Origin: Halobacterium sp. CBA1126
GTDB lineage: Archaea > Halobacteriota > Halobacteria > Halobacteriales > Halobacteriaceae
Length of the DNA: 60,122 bases
Reading direction: 5' to 3'
Assembly (NCBI RefSeq): GCF_009741975.1
Contig: NZ_WPCF01000003.1
Location: forward strand, 1-60,122
The position numbers and the translations under genes are program-made. Each line of letters begins with the position of its first letter. The stretch's first letter is position 1. Of this stretch, positions 27,194 to 36,433 are shown piece after piece. The notes under the pieces were generated by a model. The model was not told the origin of the DNA. It searched no databases and saw only the letters and a program-made list of their open reading frames with translations.

Positions 27194-27942
27194 TGCCGCC
27201 CACCTCCAGGGACCGTTCCCTCAGGATCGTAGGCCGCGTCGAAGAACGTCGCCTCCAGTTCGACCGCCCGCCGGAAGAGTCGGGCAAGCCGGCGCTGGCG
27301 GCGGGCAGATGCGGCCGCGCCCTCGCGGTCGAGTTCATCACGCAGCCAGGCCACGACGTCCGCGAACCTCTCCCCAGTGTGAAGGTCGACCCACTCCGAA
27401 AGGTAGAACCGGGTCGGCGCGTCGCCATCGGCGGCAGTGGTCGCCCACTCAAGGTACGTCCATTCGGCGGGCGTGAGGACCGCAAGCGTCTCGGCGTAGC
27501 CGCCCTGTCGCGCCGCGCGCTCGAGGAGATCCGTGAACGCTCGCGTCGCCGGCGTCAGATCGGGGTTGTCGTAGGTCTCGGGTTGGACATCGAGAACGTC
27601 GAAAGAGCGTTCGAAGTAGTCATCCTCGTCGGCGGTGAGGACGCCGAGGAAATCGACGAGCCAGGACTTCGCGGCCATTGAGGGTGCCTCGCCGACGGCG
27701 TGGCCGAATGCCCCGACGAGCGCCTCAATAAAGGCATAGTCCTGAACGAGATAGCGCCGGAAGACCTCGTCGTCGAGGACGCCGCCACCGAGCTCGCGCG
27801 CGAATTGGTGGGTCGTCGCCGCGGTCCAGTCGGGCTCGGCGCGCTCGCGAAGCCAGTCCGTGAACCGGGCGTCCACGCGACCAGCCGCGTACGCGTCGAA
27901 TCCATCCGGGACGACTGCGGTCCCAGGGCCGTCATCGGTCAC
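27187..27942 (-). CDS. TenA_E-type protein (aminopyrimidine salvage)
   Basis: 251 residues, all-helical TenA/HO-like fold, GTG start at 27942 overlapping the stop of the first tenA. Conserved features include FRRYLVQDYAFIEALVGAF near residue 55 and the later YLSEWVDLHTGERFADVVAWL. In the catalytic region it reads VLTPAEWTYLEWA: the cysteine of thiaminase II is absent and a glutamate is present, placing it with TenA_E proteins, which process formylaminopyrimidine-type thiamine breakdown products in other organisms. The pairing with a cysteine-type TenA suggests sequential hydrolysis steps. Confidence 0.8.
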   Translation of the reverse strand: MTDDGPGTAVVPDGFDAYAAGRVDARFTDWLRERAEPDWTAATTHQFARELGGGVLDDEVFRRYLVQDYAFIEALVGAFGHAVGEAPSMAAKSWLVDFLGVLTADEDDYFERSFDVLDVQPETYDNPDLTPATRAFTDLLERAARQGGYAETLAVLTPAEWTYLEWATTAADGDAPTRFYLSEWVDLHTGERFADVVAWLRDELDREGAAASARRQRRLARLFRRAVELEATFFDAAYDPEGTVPGGGRQW

Positions 27943-28604
27943 AGCGACCACTCCTCCTGACGCCAGGCGGCATCCCAGAAGCGGTACTCGTAGCGGGCCG
28001 ACGTCTCGAAGCGCTCGCGATAACGCTCGCGGTCCGCTTCCGTGGCGTCCGCGGCGACGTCGTCCATCAGAGCCTTGCACCACTCGGTTAGCTTGGTGAA
28101 CTCCTCGCCCGCATACATATTGATCCATTCGGCGTAGCGGTCGTCGTCGGGTACGCCGCGTTCAGCGAGTCGCTTACCCGTCTCGTTGAACCCCCACATA
28201 CAGGGCAGAAGCGCAGCGATAAGGTCGCCGAACGTGCCGGTCGCCGCGACCCGCACGAGGAAGTCGGTGTACGCCCGTGTCGTCGGCGACGGGTCGGTCG
28301 CCGCCAGCTCCACTTCCGAGATGTCGAACGCCGCGGCGTACTCGCGGTGGAGGTCCATCTCAGTGTTCAGCGTCGAGTCCAAGAGCTCCGCGAACGTACC
28401 CATCCGTTCGAGATTTGGCGCCTTCGCCGCACCGTGGGCAAACACTCGCGAGTATTCAACCAAGTAGACGTAGTCCTGCCTAACCCAGTACCGGAACGGC
28501 GCCTCGTCGAGCATGCCGTCTCCGAGCGCTTCGACCATCGGGTGTGACGCGATAGCGCCCCAAATAGGCTCCGCCACCCCCTCCAGATCGTCCGTAAATC
28601 CCAT
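27939..28604 (-). CDS. tenA: TenA family thiaminase II / aminopyrimidine aminohydrolase
   Basis: 221 residues, helical TenA fold. The catalytic cysteine is in ALLPCMWGFNETG, and FRYWVRQDYVYLVEYSRVF and YAEWINMYAGEEFTKL supply the conserved Asp, Tyr and Glu of the active site. Known TenA_C enzymes hydrolyse aminopyrimidine from thiamine degradation products to HMP, which feeds thiamine synthesis. It is first in the minus-strand operon (tenA, tenA_E, symporter, small peptide, Nramp-like, P-loop). A TATA-like ATATATTA lies about 25 nt before the ATG, giving a short leader; no TPP riboswitch was evident. Confidence 0.9.
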   Translation of the reverse strand: MGFTDDLEGVAEPIWGAIASHPMVEALGDGMLDEAPFRYWVRQDYVYLVEYSRVFAHGAAKAPNLERMGTFAELLDSTLNTEMDLHREYAAAFDISEVELAATDPSPTTRAYTDFLVRVAATGTFGDLIAALLPCMWGFNETGKRLAERGVPDDDRYAEWINMYAGEEFTKLTEWCKALMDDVAADATEADRERYRERFETSARYEYRFWDAAWRQEEWSL

Positions 28605-29162
28605 GTACGGACCTTATGACATCACCAGTAATATATCTGGATGGTACCACACAGGAATACACTGTTCGTGACAGTCCAACTCCATCTGATGACGCGGAGC
28701 TCATACAGCGGGGGGCCATACCTCGCTCTACGTGGAGAATCGTGGAACGTTGATACGTTATGGCCGAGACAACCAGTCTTGCCAAAGGCGGTGAAGACCG
28801 ACGATGACACGACAACCGGACTTGAGGACGGTAGATCGATATTCGGAGTGTCGGCAGCGACAGGCTGACGGGCACGCACTGGCCGCCCAAGTTTTCATCC
28901 GCCAGTAACCAACTCCAAGCCTCGACCTCCCTGTCAGCGATTAAATGCGGCCACTTTGACTTCCTCCCACCCCTGAAGGGGTGGGATTCCGCTAACACCG
29001 CTGTCATGGCTCTCTTTGTATGAACTCCGCCGCCGCCCACTGTGCGACGTATATTCGTTAGTCATCGATGTCTTGATAGTGATTACTGCGACTGTTTTCA
29101 CGGCCGGTGTCGAAGGACGCCGGTTCAGACGAACGAACCCGGTCCATCCCCCGTCCGTCGTT
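28605..29162. other. Intergenic region with IS605-type right end
   Basis: Read on the minus strand, the hairpin CCCACCCCTTCAGGGGTGGG at about 28967-28986 followed by AGGAAGTCAAA is the standard right end of haloarchaeal IS200/IS605 elements. No TnpA or TnpB frame survives. The rest shows no supported gene. Confidence 0.5.
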
Positions 29163-30347
29163 CTACGGCTCGAGGATAACCTTCGTAACCCCTTCCTCGC
29201 GGTCGTCGAACTTCTCGTACATCTCGGGCGCGTTCTCGAGCGGTTCGCGGTGTGAGAGGACGAAGCTCGGTTCAGCGCGACCCGAGACAATCAGATCACG
29301 CAGGTGGCGGTTGTACGCTTTCACGTCACACTGTCCGGTCGCGAGGCCCTGGCCCTTCTCGAAGAGCTTCCCAAAGTCGATACCGAGCCGACCCTGAGCT
29401 TCCATTTCACTGATGGTCTCCGGTGCACCGGGATCTTCGGGGAGGTAGAGACCGACGATACCCATCCGACCCGTCGGCTCAACGACGCGGATCAGCTGGT
29501 TGATGATGATACCGGGATTTTCCTGCGTCGGGTCGTAGGACTTGTCGTTGTCGCGCGTCTCCTCGGGTTCGACAGACTGATAGCCGACGGCGTCGACGCC
29601 CTTGTTAACCTCGCCGCCGTGCTCGTCGATGATCTGTTCGACCGGATCTGCCTCCTCGAAGTTAATGGGCGTCGCGTCACAATGCTCCTCAGCGAGTTCC
29701 AACCGGCTCGAGACGCGGTCGACGACGTATATCTCCGAGGCTCCCTTCAGCTTCGCGCTGTAAGCGGCCATCAGGCCGACCGGACCAGCACCGAAAATCG
29801 CGACTGACTCACCCGGCTGGAGGTCGGCGAGTTCCGTCCCGTGCCAGCCAGTTGGAAAGATGTCCGCCAGCATCGCGAAGTCGTCCTCGTGGCCCTCATC
29901 AGGGAGCTTGAGTGCGTTGAAGTCCGCATACGGGACGCGCATCCGCTCGGCCTGGCCACCCTGGTAGGGGCCCATACCGACGTAGCCGTATGCGCCGCCG
30001 GCGGGGACGCTTCCCTCCTCGTTGACGTTCAGACAGAACGCAGTCTTCCCCTTCTCGCAATTCCGGCAGTGGCCGCACGCAACGTTGAACGGAATCGAAA
30101 CGCGGTCGCCGACTTCGAGGTCGGAGACGCCGTCACCGGCCTCGTCGACGATCCCCATCGCCTCGTGACCGAACACGATACCCGGTTCAGCCGCTGTTCG
30201 GCCCTCGTACATGTGGAGATCGGATCCGCAGATACACGTCGACGTGACGTCGATAACGATGTCGTTCGGATCTTGAACTTCCGGATTGGTGATCTCTTCT
30301 ACCGCAACTTCGTGTTCGCCTTTGTATACAACACCTTGGATTGACAT
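29163..30347 (-). CDS. Zinc-dependent formaldehyde dehydrogenase-like enzyme (glutathione-independent type)
   Basis: 394 residues of the medium-chain dehydrogenase family. The catalytic zinc site is CGSDLHMYEG plus FGHEAMG, the structural zinc loop is CGHCRNCEKGKTAFC, and the Rossmann motif is FGAGPVGLMAAYSA near residue 180. The long insertion with YDPTQENPGIIINQ is typical of the glutathione-independent formaldehyde dehydrogenase group of Pseudomonas type, which carries a tightly bound NAD. It oxidises formaldehyde or other short aldehydes and alcohols. It is monocistronic with an AT-rich upstream region (TATATATG near 30400). Confidence 0.9.
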   Translation of the reverse strand: MSIQGVVYKGEHEVAVEEITNPEVQDPNDIVIDVTSTCICGSDLHMYEGRTAAEPGIVFGHEAMGIVDEAGDGVSDLEVGDRVSIPFNVACGHCRNCEKGKTAFCLNVNEEGSVPAGGAYGYVGMGPYQGGQAERMRVPYADFNALKLPDEGHEDDFAMLADIFPTGWHGTELADLQPGESVAIFGAGPVGLMAAYSAKLKGASEIYVVDRVSSRLELAEEHCDATPINFEEADPVEQIIDEHGGEVNKGVDAVGYQSVEPEETRDNDKSYDPTQENPGIIINQLIRVVEPTGRMGIVGLYLPEDPGAPETISEMEAQGRLGIDFGKLFEKGQGLATGQCDVKAYNRHLRDLIVSGRAEPSFVLSHREPLENAPEMYEKFDDREEGVTKVILEP

Positions 30348-30976
30348 TTGGTATCAGTCCACTCATTAGATGTCTGCACCTACTTTGTGAACCTGATGGC
30401 CAATATATATGTCATGAAGTTCTGAGATTGGTACGCTTATCTGTAAGAGCGAATATTCGGGGTTTTGATCCGCTCTGATCGCAGATATCAGTTCGTCACT
30501 CGGGCGACACTACTCCCGATCTCCCGAAGGTATCGACTGCGACAGATGAGCGATCCATCGTATCCTCGTCGAGCAGCACCCGTTTCGGACAGCCACGGTG
30601 GATCTCGATTGCGCAACATCGATGGCGTGCGGATCGGAATAACGGCCGGCTGGTTCCTGCGAGAGCCGAACGCGGAGCAACCCAGCTGATACCCCACACC
30701 AGAAAGCCCACGGCTTCAGCCGTGGGAGCAAGCGCGGACGCTTGCTGTGACTTCGAGACTCAGTTAGAAGCACCCCAGAGGCCCAGACGTGGTCGGTGGG
30801 ACGGGCTGTCTGTCAGCCACCCTCGAAGTCGGGGACGCTGAACGAGTCCCTCTGACTCCCAGTTCAAGAAGCCACCTGAGAAAGCCTCTCGTTAGAAAGC
30901 GAGCGGCGTGGAGGCTTTCCACTGTGGAGCGCGAAACCACGGAAGTCCACCGACAAGTCCACCGCTTCAGCGGTGG
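30348..30976. other. Intergenic region with two IS605-like hairpins
   Basis: Perfect hairpins CCCACGGC-TTCA-GCCGTGGG (about 30708-30727) and CCACCGC-TTCA-GCGGTGG (about 30959-30976) share the TTCA loop found at the ends of IS200/IS605-type elements. They bracket about 250 bp without a supported gene, possibly a small non-autonomous derivative. The second hairpin abuts the 378 bp direct repeat. Confidence 0.45.
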
Positions 30977-31354
30977 GTAGCTGACACGGTAGTTCTTTTC
31001 CACTGTAAATCTGGACAACCGCGCTGGTACGTAGGTTTGTGTATCTATCGCCGTACTTCCTCGGAGACTAACTCGGCTAATGGTACCGGCTGGTTGTGTG
31101 GGTGGTTACTGATACTGCTGCTACATAACGGTGGTCAGGCCATCGGCGAACCCCTCGACTGGGATTAGTCGTGAGCGACAGTTGTGTTTCGTAGTGGCCC
31201 ACCACAGTCGGGACACTCATCTTCATGGTCTGGGGTTTCGACACCGGCGCCACACTCTTGACACACATACAACGTGGATTCGGAGGGGGCAAGATTAGTT
31301 TCTACCATAATCAATCATTATGTATGGGGGCAGATAAGGTATGGGGCCTATTTT
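30977..31354. repeat. Direct repeat of about 378 bp, copy 2
   Basis: Second copy of the block at 19499-19876, same orientation. Its right boundary lies only a few bases from the IS6-family element that starts near 31358. Confidence 0.75.
31165..31308 (-). CDS. Rubrerythrin-like zinc-ribbon mini-protein, copy 2
   Basis: 47 residues, two CxxC knuckles (YVCQECGAGVE, DECPDCGGPLRN), nearly identical to the copy at 19687-19830; differences concentrate in the first eight residues and around the linker (TPDH versus NPEH). The open frame and both zinc knuckles are intact in both copies, so both could be expressed. The function of these free zinc ribbons is unknown. Confidence 0.75.
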   Translation of the reverse strand: MVETNLAPSESTLYVCQECGAGVETPDHEDECPDCGGPLRNTTVAHD

Positions 31355-31357
31355 CCG

Positions 31358-32054
31358 GATAGTGTTCAGATAAGCTGATTCCATGCGAAAGCGAACGCTT
31401 GCAACCAGTTTTCGACGGTCTCTGCTCTGGCATGGCTGAAACAGTTTGAGAACTGGTTGGTTCGGCGTTTGACTTCTCGGAAGACGCGTTCCACGCTATT
31501 CCGATTCCCGTAGGTTTCATGCTGGAATCGTAGTCCATGACGGTGACAAGCCGCCTGCAACCATGGCGCACCGTCGACGAGAAATACCGAATTATCGACC
31601 TGATGTTTCTCTCGAAGCTCTGAGAGAAACATCGAGCTGACTGCAGTAGTTCTCGTCGGGTAGAGTCGAGCGTGAAGCAGGCGATTCGTCGCGGGATCGA
31701 CAGCAGCGTACAGCCAATACTGTTCGTCATTGAGCTGGATCACAGTTTCATCGACGGCGACGTGATCCGGGTTTGCACCGTCAAGCGGCTGTAAATCGGC
31801 CTTCTGCACCCAGTTGTGAACGGTGGTTCGACAGCGGTCGACACCCAATTCACCGAGGATCGTGACGGTATCCGACAGCGAAAGCCCAGCCAGATGGAGT
31901 TGGATACCGAGCTTCATCGCCGACTCGGGTGTCGCCTCTCGCTCCATAAAATCTAACTCGAAGCCGTCGCTACCACCGGTGAGGCGGGCGGTTTCGAGCA
32001 TAGACCACTCAAAGATCGTCCCGCCTCACCCTTCATCCTTATCTGAACACCGCC
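31358..32054 (-). mobile_element. IS6-family insertion sequence
   Basis: About 0.7 kb with terminal inverted repeats GTGTTCAGATAAG at the left (31362-31374) and CTTATCTGAACAC at the right (32038-32050), extended imperfectly to GGATAG / CCGCC. One transposase gene fills the element. No clear 8 bp target duplication flanks it. It interrupts or truncates an hsp20 gene on the right and adjoins a duplicated block on the left, consistent with the replicative rearrangements typical of this family. Confidence 0.8.
31366..32001 (-). CDS. IS6-family transposase
   Basis: 211 residues, the usual length for haloarchaeal IS6 transposases. The DDE triad is intact: DHVAVDETVIQL (first Asp), NSVFLVDGAPWLQA (second Asp) and NSVERVFREVKRRT (Glu), preceded by an HTH region (VDRCRTTVHNWVQKADLQ). 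It would catalyse cointegrate-forming transposition of its element. The stop codon lies within the left terminal repeat. A decayed relative is at 20326-20867. Confidence 0.9.
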   Translation of the reverse strand: MLETARLTGGSDGFELDFMEREATPESAMKLGIQLHLAGLSLSDTVTILGELGVDRCRTTVHNWVQKADLQPLDGANPDHVAVDETVIQLNDEQYWLYAAVDPATNRLLHARLYPTRTTAVSSMFLSELREKHQVDNSVFLVDGAPWLQAACHRHGLRFQHETYGNRNSVERVFREVKRRTNQFSNCFSHARAETVENWLQAFAFAWNQLI

Positions 32055-32055
32055 C

Positions 32056-32232
32056 GAACACGAGGACGAGACGCGAGGTCAGCGCAAAACCTACCACCGT
32101 CGGTTCCGCTTCCCGAAGAACGTCGAGGACGAGGACATCACGGCGCAGTACAATAACGGGATTCTCGAAGTCCGGTTGCCGGTGATAACGGGAGCCACCA
32201 CCCGTGGCAAGCAGATCGAGGTTCAGGCCTAA
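32056..32232 (+). pseudogene. C-terminal remnant of an Hsp20 small heat-shock protein
   Basis: The frame ending at TAA 32232 reads KTYHRRFRFPKNV, EDEDITAQYNNGILEVRLP and TRGKQIEVQA, the last strands of an alpha-crystallin domain with the C-terminal I-x-V tail motif. Everything upstream has been replaced by the IS6 element, so start codon and N-terminal region are missing. A full protein is about 130-160 residues, and only about 58 remain. Confidence 0.75.
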
Positions 32233-32305
32233 CAGCGGCTCCATACCTCGTCACCGGGGTGTCGATCGATAGCCGTTTTTTCCGTGAACAGTCGAGGTGA
32301 GAACC

Positions 32306-34519
32306 ATGCGACTCACGGTCAAACAGCTCAAAAACCGCGATCCAGGAAGCGGCATGGCAGTCATCGATCGTGAAGCGCTTCAAGAACTCGGCGTCAGCAG
32401 TGGTGACTTCGTCGCAATCGAGGGTCGTGACGGTGGACGAACAGTCGCCCGCGTCTGGCCTAGTAACACGAGCGACGCGGGGCACGGTATCATCCGTATC
32501 GACGGGCAGCTCCGACAGGCAGCGAACGTGAGCATCGACGATCGCGTCGAGGTCGAAAAAACGGAGGTCGAGCCAGCGGACCGCGTTACCGTCGCCCTAC
32601 CACAGAATCTCCGGATCAGGGGCGATCTCAGCTCGCACCTCCGCGAACACCTCACCGATCAGGCAGTGACCGCGGGACAGACGGTAGCGTTCCCGATCGG
32701 GTTCGGTATGTTCTCCGGACGATCCGGCCGCCGCATCCCCTTGACGGTGGTCGATACACAGCCGAGCGGGACGGTCGTCATTCAGAATACTACCGACATC
32801 GAAACCGCCGACCAGAGCACACAAGAGGTTTCCGTCGAATCGGGTGACCCCGACGATTCGCCCACTCCTGGCGTCACATACGAGGACATCGGCGGGTTAG
32901 ACGACGAACTCGAACAGGTCCGAGAGATGATCGAGCTGCCGATGCGCCATCCCGAGCTGTTCGGGACACTCGGTATCGAGCCACCTAAAGGGGTGCTGCT
33001 CCACGGCCCGCCGGGCACGGGGAAGACGCTGATCGCGAAGGCCGTCGCCAACGAGATAGACGCTCATTTCCAGACGATCAGCGGCCCGGAGATCATGTCG
33101 AAGTACTACGGGGAGAGCGAAGAGCAGCTCCGCGAGGTGTTCGAGGAGGCCGAGGAGAACGCTCCCGCGATCGTCTTCATCGACGAACTCGACTCGATCG
33201 CCCCAAAGCGAGAGGAGGTCAGCGGTGACGTCGAGCGACGAGTCGTCGCCCAGCTCCTCTCGCTGATGGACGGCCTCGAGGAACGCGGCCAAATCACGGT
33301 CATCGGCACGACCAACCGCGTCGATGCCATAGATCCGGCGCTCCGCCGTCCCGGCCGGTTCGACCGCGAGATCGAGATCGGCGTCCCCGACCGCGACGGA
33401 CGTGAGGAGGTTCTCCGAATCCACACTCGTGGGATGCCGCTCGGCGATGGCGTCGATCTCGAACGCTACGCCGAGTCCACCCAGGGGTTCGTCGGCGCTG
33501 ACTTGGAGAATCTTGCCAAAGAGAGCGCGATGCACGCGCTCCGACGGATTCGGCCGGAGCTGGATCTCGAAGAGGAAGAGATCCCTGCGAAAGTCCTCGA
33601 TTCGATCGAGGTGACCGAGAACGACTTCAAAGAGGCACTGAAAGGCATAGAACCGTCGGCGCTCCGCGAAGTGTTCGTCGAGGTTCCCGATGTCACCTGG
33701 GACGACGTCGGCGGCCTCGATGACGCGAAAGAACGTCTGCAGGAGACCGTCCAGTGGCCCCTGGAATATGCCGACGCCTACGAGCGAGTCGCACTTGATC
33801 CGGCGAAGGGCGTCCTGTTGCACGGGCCGCCCGGCACCGGCAAGACCCTGCTGGCGAAGGCCGTCGCCAACGAGGCCAACTCGAATTTCATCTCGATCAA
33901 GGGTCCGGAGCTGTTCAACAAGTACGTCGGGGAATCCGAAAAAGGCGTTCGTGAAGTGTTCTCGAAGGCCCGCGAGAACGCACCCACGGTGATCTTCTTC
34001 GACGAGATCGACGCGATCGCATCAGAGCGTGGTCGGGGCGTCGGCGACTCGAACGTTGGCGAGCGTGTGGTCTCCCAGCTCCTGACCGAACTCGACGGCC
34101 TTGAGGAGCTCGAGGATGTCGTGGTGATCGCCACGACCAATCGCCCGGATCTCATCGACGATGCTTTACTCCGGCCTGGACGGCTTGATCGTCACGTTGA
34201 GGTAGATGAACCGAACGAAGCGGCCCGGCGTGAAATCTTCGAGATCCATGCCAGAGGCAGACCCTTGGCCGACGACGTCGACCTCGACGAACTCGTCGAG
34301 CGGACCGACGGCTTCGTCGGTGCCGACATCGAAGCAGTCTGCCGCGAGGCCGCGACTATCGCAGTCCGCGAGTACGTTCGCGCGACTGCGAGTGGCGAAT
34401 CGGCCAACGTCGACGAGATCGAGCTGACGATGAACCATTTCGACCAGGCACTCGAGGAGGTCGACTCAAACGTCGGGTCCGGAACGCGGGAGTTCGAGGG
34501 GACACCTGAAGCGGTGTAG
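32306..34519 (+). CDS. CDC48/VAT-type AAA ATPase
   Basis: 737 residues. N-domain of double-psi barrel type (residues about 1-180), then D1 with GPPGTGKT near residue 234 and [11 protein letters not shown], then D2 with GPPGTGKT near 505 and [11 protein letters not shown]; both have the second region of homology ([22 protein letters not shown]). It forms a hexameric unfoldase that feeds substrates to the proteasome. Start ATG 32306 is preceded by GAGGTGA, a good ribosome site. Haloarchaea carry several paralogues; this one, on accessory-looking DNA, has a shorter, less conserved C-terminal tail without the usual proteasome-docking HbYX ending being obvious. Confidence 0.95.
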   Translation: MRLTVKQLKNRDPGSGMAVIDREALQELGVSSGDFVAIEGRDGGRTVARVWPSNTSDAGHGIIRIDGQLRQAANVSIDDRVEVEKTEVEPADRVTVALPQNLRIRGDLSSHLREHLTDQAVTAGQTVAFPIGFGMFSGRSGRRIPLTVVDTQPSGTVVIQNTTDIETADQSTQEVSVESGDPDDSPTPGVTYEDIGGLDDELEQVREMIELPMRHPELFGTLGIEPPKGVLLHGPPGTGKTLIAKAVANEIDAHFQTISGPEIMSKYYGESEEQLREVFEEAEENAPAIVFIDELDSIAPKREEVSGDVERRVVAQLLSLMDGLEERGQITVIGTTNRVDAIDPALRRPGRFDREIEIGVPDRDGREEVLRIHTRGMPLGDGVDLERYAESTQGFVGADLENLAKESAMHALRRIRPELDLEEEEIPAKVLDSIEVTENDFKEALKGIEPSALREVFVEVPDVTWDDVGGLDDAKERLQETVQWPLEYADAYERVALDPAKGVLLHGPPGTGKTLLAKAVANEANSNFISIKGPELFNKYVGESEKGVREVFSKARENAPTVIFFDEIDAIASERGRGVGDSNVGERVVSQLLTELDGLEELEDVVVIATTNRPDLIDDALLRPGRLDRHVEVDEPNEAARREIFEIHARGRPLADDVDLDELVERTDGFVGADIEAVCREAATIAVREYVRATASGESANVDEIELTMNHFDQALEEVDSNVGSGTREFEGTPEAV

Positions 34520-34535
34520 AACTCGCGGCCGTCTC

Positions 34536-35180
34536 CTACGTAGTTGAATCGTCGGCTCGATCCCCTCGGGGGCCATCGGCTTCTTCGATTTGTTCGGTCA
34601 CACGCTCGTCGATCTGTTCGTCTATATCTCCAACCTCGGCTTCGACTTGTTCTTCGACCTCCGCTTCGAGGCGTTCGGAAACCTCTTCACCAACCTGCTG
34701 TTCGATCTCATCACTGACCTGTTCCTCGACCCGGATTCCCACTTGTTCCTCGACCTCGTCCGCGACGGCGTCTTCGAGTTCGCTCTCGACCTCCTCGCTG
34801 ACGGCGTCTTCCAGCTCCGCCTCGACTTCGGCCTCCACCTCCTCGGAGACGGCCTCGTCGAGTTCGGCCTCGACCTCGGCTGCCACTTCCTCGCCGATGC
34901 GCTCGTCGATGTCGCCGACCTGGTCGTCGACCTCGTCGGCGACCTGGTCCTCGGCCTCGGCCCGGACGGCCCGCTCGAGGACGCGCTCGTAGATCGACAT
35001 CTTCTCCCAAACTCTCAATAGGTAACCGATGACAAGGCCTCCCTCGAACGCGGCCACCCGGGGGTCGATACGGAATACGAGATACCCGAAGCCGGCGATG
35101 AAGAGCAAGCCGTACACCAGTTCGACGTGAAACTGCGTCTGTCTTCCTTGGAAGCGACCACTGAGCGTACTCAGTGACAT
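34536..35180 (-). CDS. Membrane-anchored acidic coiled-coil protein
   Basis: 214 residues. One or two membrane helices at residues about 18-55, then about 130 residues made almost wholly of Glu, Val, Ala and Asp in a repeating pattern (EVEAELEDAVSEEVE, SELEDAVADEVEEQVG, EEVSERLEAEVEEQV), predicted as a long coiled coil with very high negative charge on the cytoplasmic side. No family is recognised. It is convergent with the CDC48 gene and may scaffold or tether proteins at the membrane. Repeat expansion within the gene is likely. Confidence 0.65.
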   Translation of the reverse strand: MSLSTLSGRFQGRQTQFHVELVYGLLFIAGFGYLVFRIDPRVAAFEGGLVIGYLLRVWEKMSIYERVLERAVRAEAEDQVADEVDDQVGDIDERIGEEVAAEVEAELDEAVSEEVEAEVEAELEDAVSEEVESELEDAVADEVEEQVGIRVEEQVSDEIEQQVGEEVSERLEAEVEEQVEAEVGDIDEQIDERVTEQIEEADGPRGDRADDSTT

Positions 35181-35282
35181 CGTTATCTGATATCTTCGTG
35201 TTTCGTGTCCAAAAGCCTAACTTGGAAACTTAGAGAGGTAGCCACCCGATTTCTGGTTCGATATCACTCCGGCGTAGGCAAC

Positions 35283-36340
35283 TCATACGAGAAGGTGGAA
35301 TCGCTCCGCCGCCTCGAACGTGATGAAGGCGATAACACCAGCGACGGTTGGGGTGGCAATCCATGTCGTCACGATTCGTTTCGTAGTAGAGGGGTCGAAC
35401 AGATCAAGCTGGTCAGCTGCCCAGTCCGAACGTTCCGCATTTGAGAGCCCTTCTGGTCGGACGATCGCGTGAAGGGGAACTCGACGGCTCGCCCGCCCCC
35501 ATCCAAGCCCGATGACACACGCGGTGAGCACGACGCGAGACTCGCCGGGATGCCGGCCCAGCTCAGGCCGGTGAGGATCGAGGCCGCGATCGTTTCGGCG
35601 ATCAGCGACGCTTCCAGCGATAGGTCCGTGATGTCCTCGCCAACGGTCTCCATCGTCCGGGGACCGATGGTGAAGGCACCGATCCCGATCGCCACGCCCG
35701 CGATCGCGACCCCCGGTATCATCTCGATCTGCCCGGAGCCGACGAGTGGTGCTACAGCGTTGGCGACGTTAGAGGCCCCGGCCGAGAACGCCATATAACA
35801 GCCGATCCCGATCACGACGAGTTCCGCGAATCGGCCCGCGTCGTCGGATTCGAAATCAAGAACGTCCACGACCGCGTCGTAGAAGTACCGCCCGACGAAC
35901 GCACAGATCCAGAAGGCGAGGATCGTCGAGAGAACCCACCACATACCGACGACGCCGACGGTCCGCCAGTCAAGAACGCCGAGTGCTGCCCCCATCCCGA
36001 CGACAGCGGCGACCGCTGTCTGGCTGGTACTGGTCGATACCTTGAGAACATTTCCGAGTAGGATGCCAAGTCCGATGAACAGGAGGACGCCGATCGACGC
36101 TCCGAGCGTGAAGTACTCTGCAGGGACGAAGTCCGTCCCCAAGGTATCGACGACGTTCGTGCCGATAGTGAACCCGCCGATCAGTACGAACACGGCCATC
36201 AACCCAGAGGCCTGTCGCATCGATAGCACGCCGCTTCCGGTCGCCGGCCCGAAAGCCACGCCGGTAGATGATCCTCCGATGTTCACGCCGACGAAGATGG
36301 CCGTTGCTATGCCGATGAGGAACACCACCGATAGCGCCAT
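35283..36340 (-). pseudogene. Inorganic phosphate transporter (PiT), frame-broken
   Basis: From the ATG at 36340 the protein shows PiT-type helices with GVNIGGSSTGVAFG and, in the second half, GCYMAFSAGASNVANAVAPLVG, the family signature. The similarity continues to SWAGIPASL near 35540 and then resumes in a different frame as LTACVIGLGWGRASRRVPLHA and on to the stop at 35283. Joining the two gives a protein of about 350 residues with a normal PiT C-terminus. One base is missing, or two are added, around 35530-35540. As written, translation would run on to 35369 with an unrelated tail. A sequencing error is possible. Confidence 0.75.
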
Positions 36341-36433
36341 ACGATCGGATATAGGGCATAATTCTGCAAAAGAATATTGATTTCGTGAGGGCGAGTAATT
36401 CCTAAGTGGATCCAGACAATATTTTCTGTTGGT

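Noticed and set aside
26289-27485. Minus-strand frame of 398 codons over the symporter and TenA_E genes
   Set aside because: Arg-rich shadow frame; the symporter and TenA_E frames carry family motifs.
28641-28868. 75-residue plus-strand ORF upstream of tenA
   Set aside because: Composition unlike haloarchaeal proteins, no motif, and it overlaps the tenA promoter region.
23222-30976. GC hairpins as ordinary terminators
   Set aside because: They lack U-tracts where expected, share a TTCA loop, and are followed by GTCAA-type tails, which fits IS200/IS605 ends better.
32897-33823. Minus-strand frame opposite the CDC48 gene
   Set aside because: Antisense shadow; no domain, and the plus strand has full AAA motifs.
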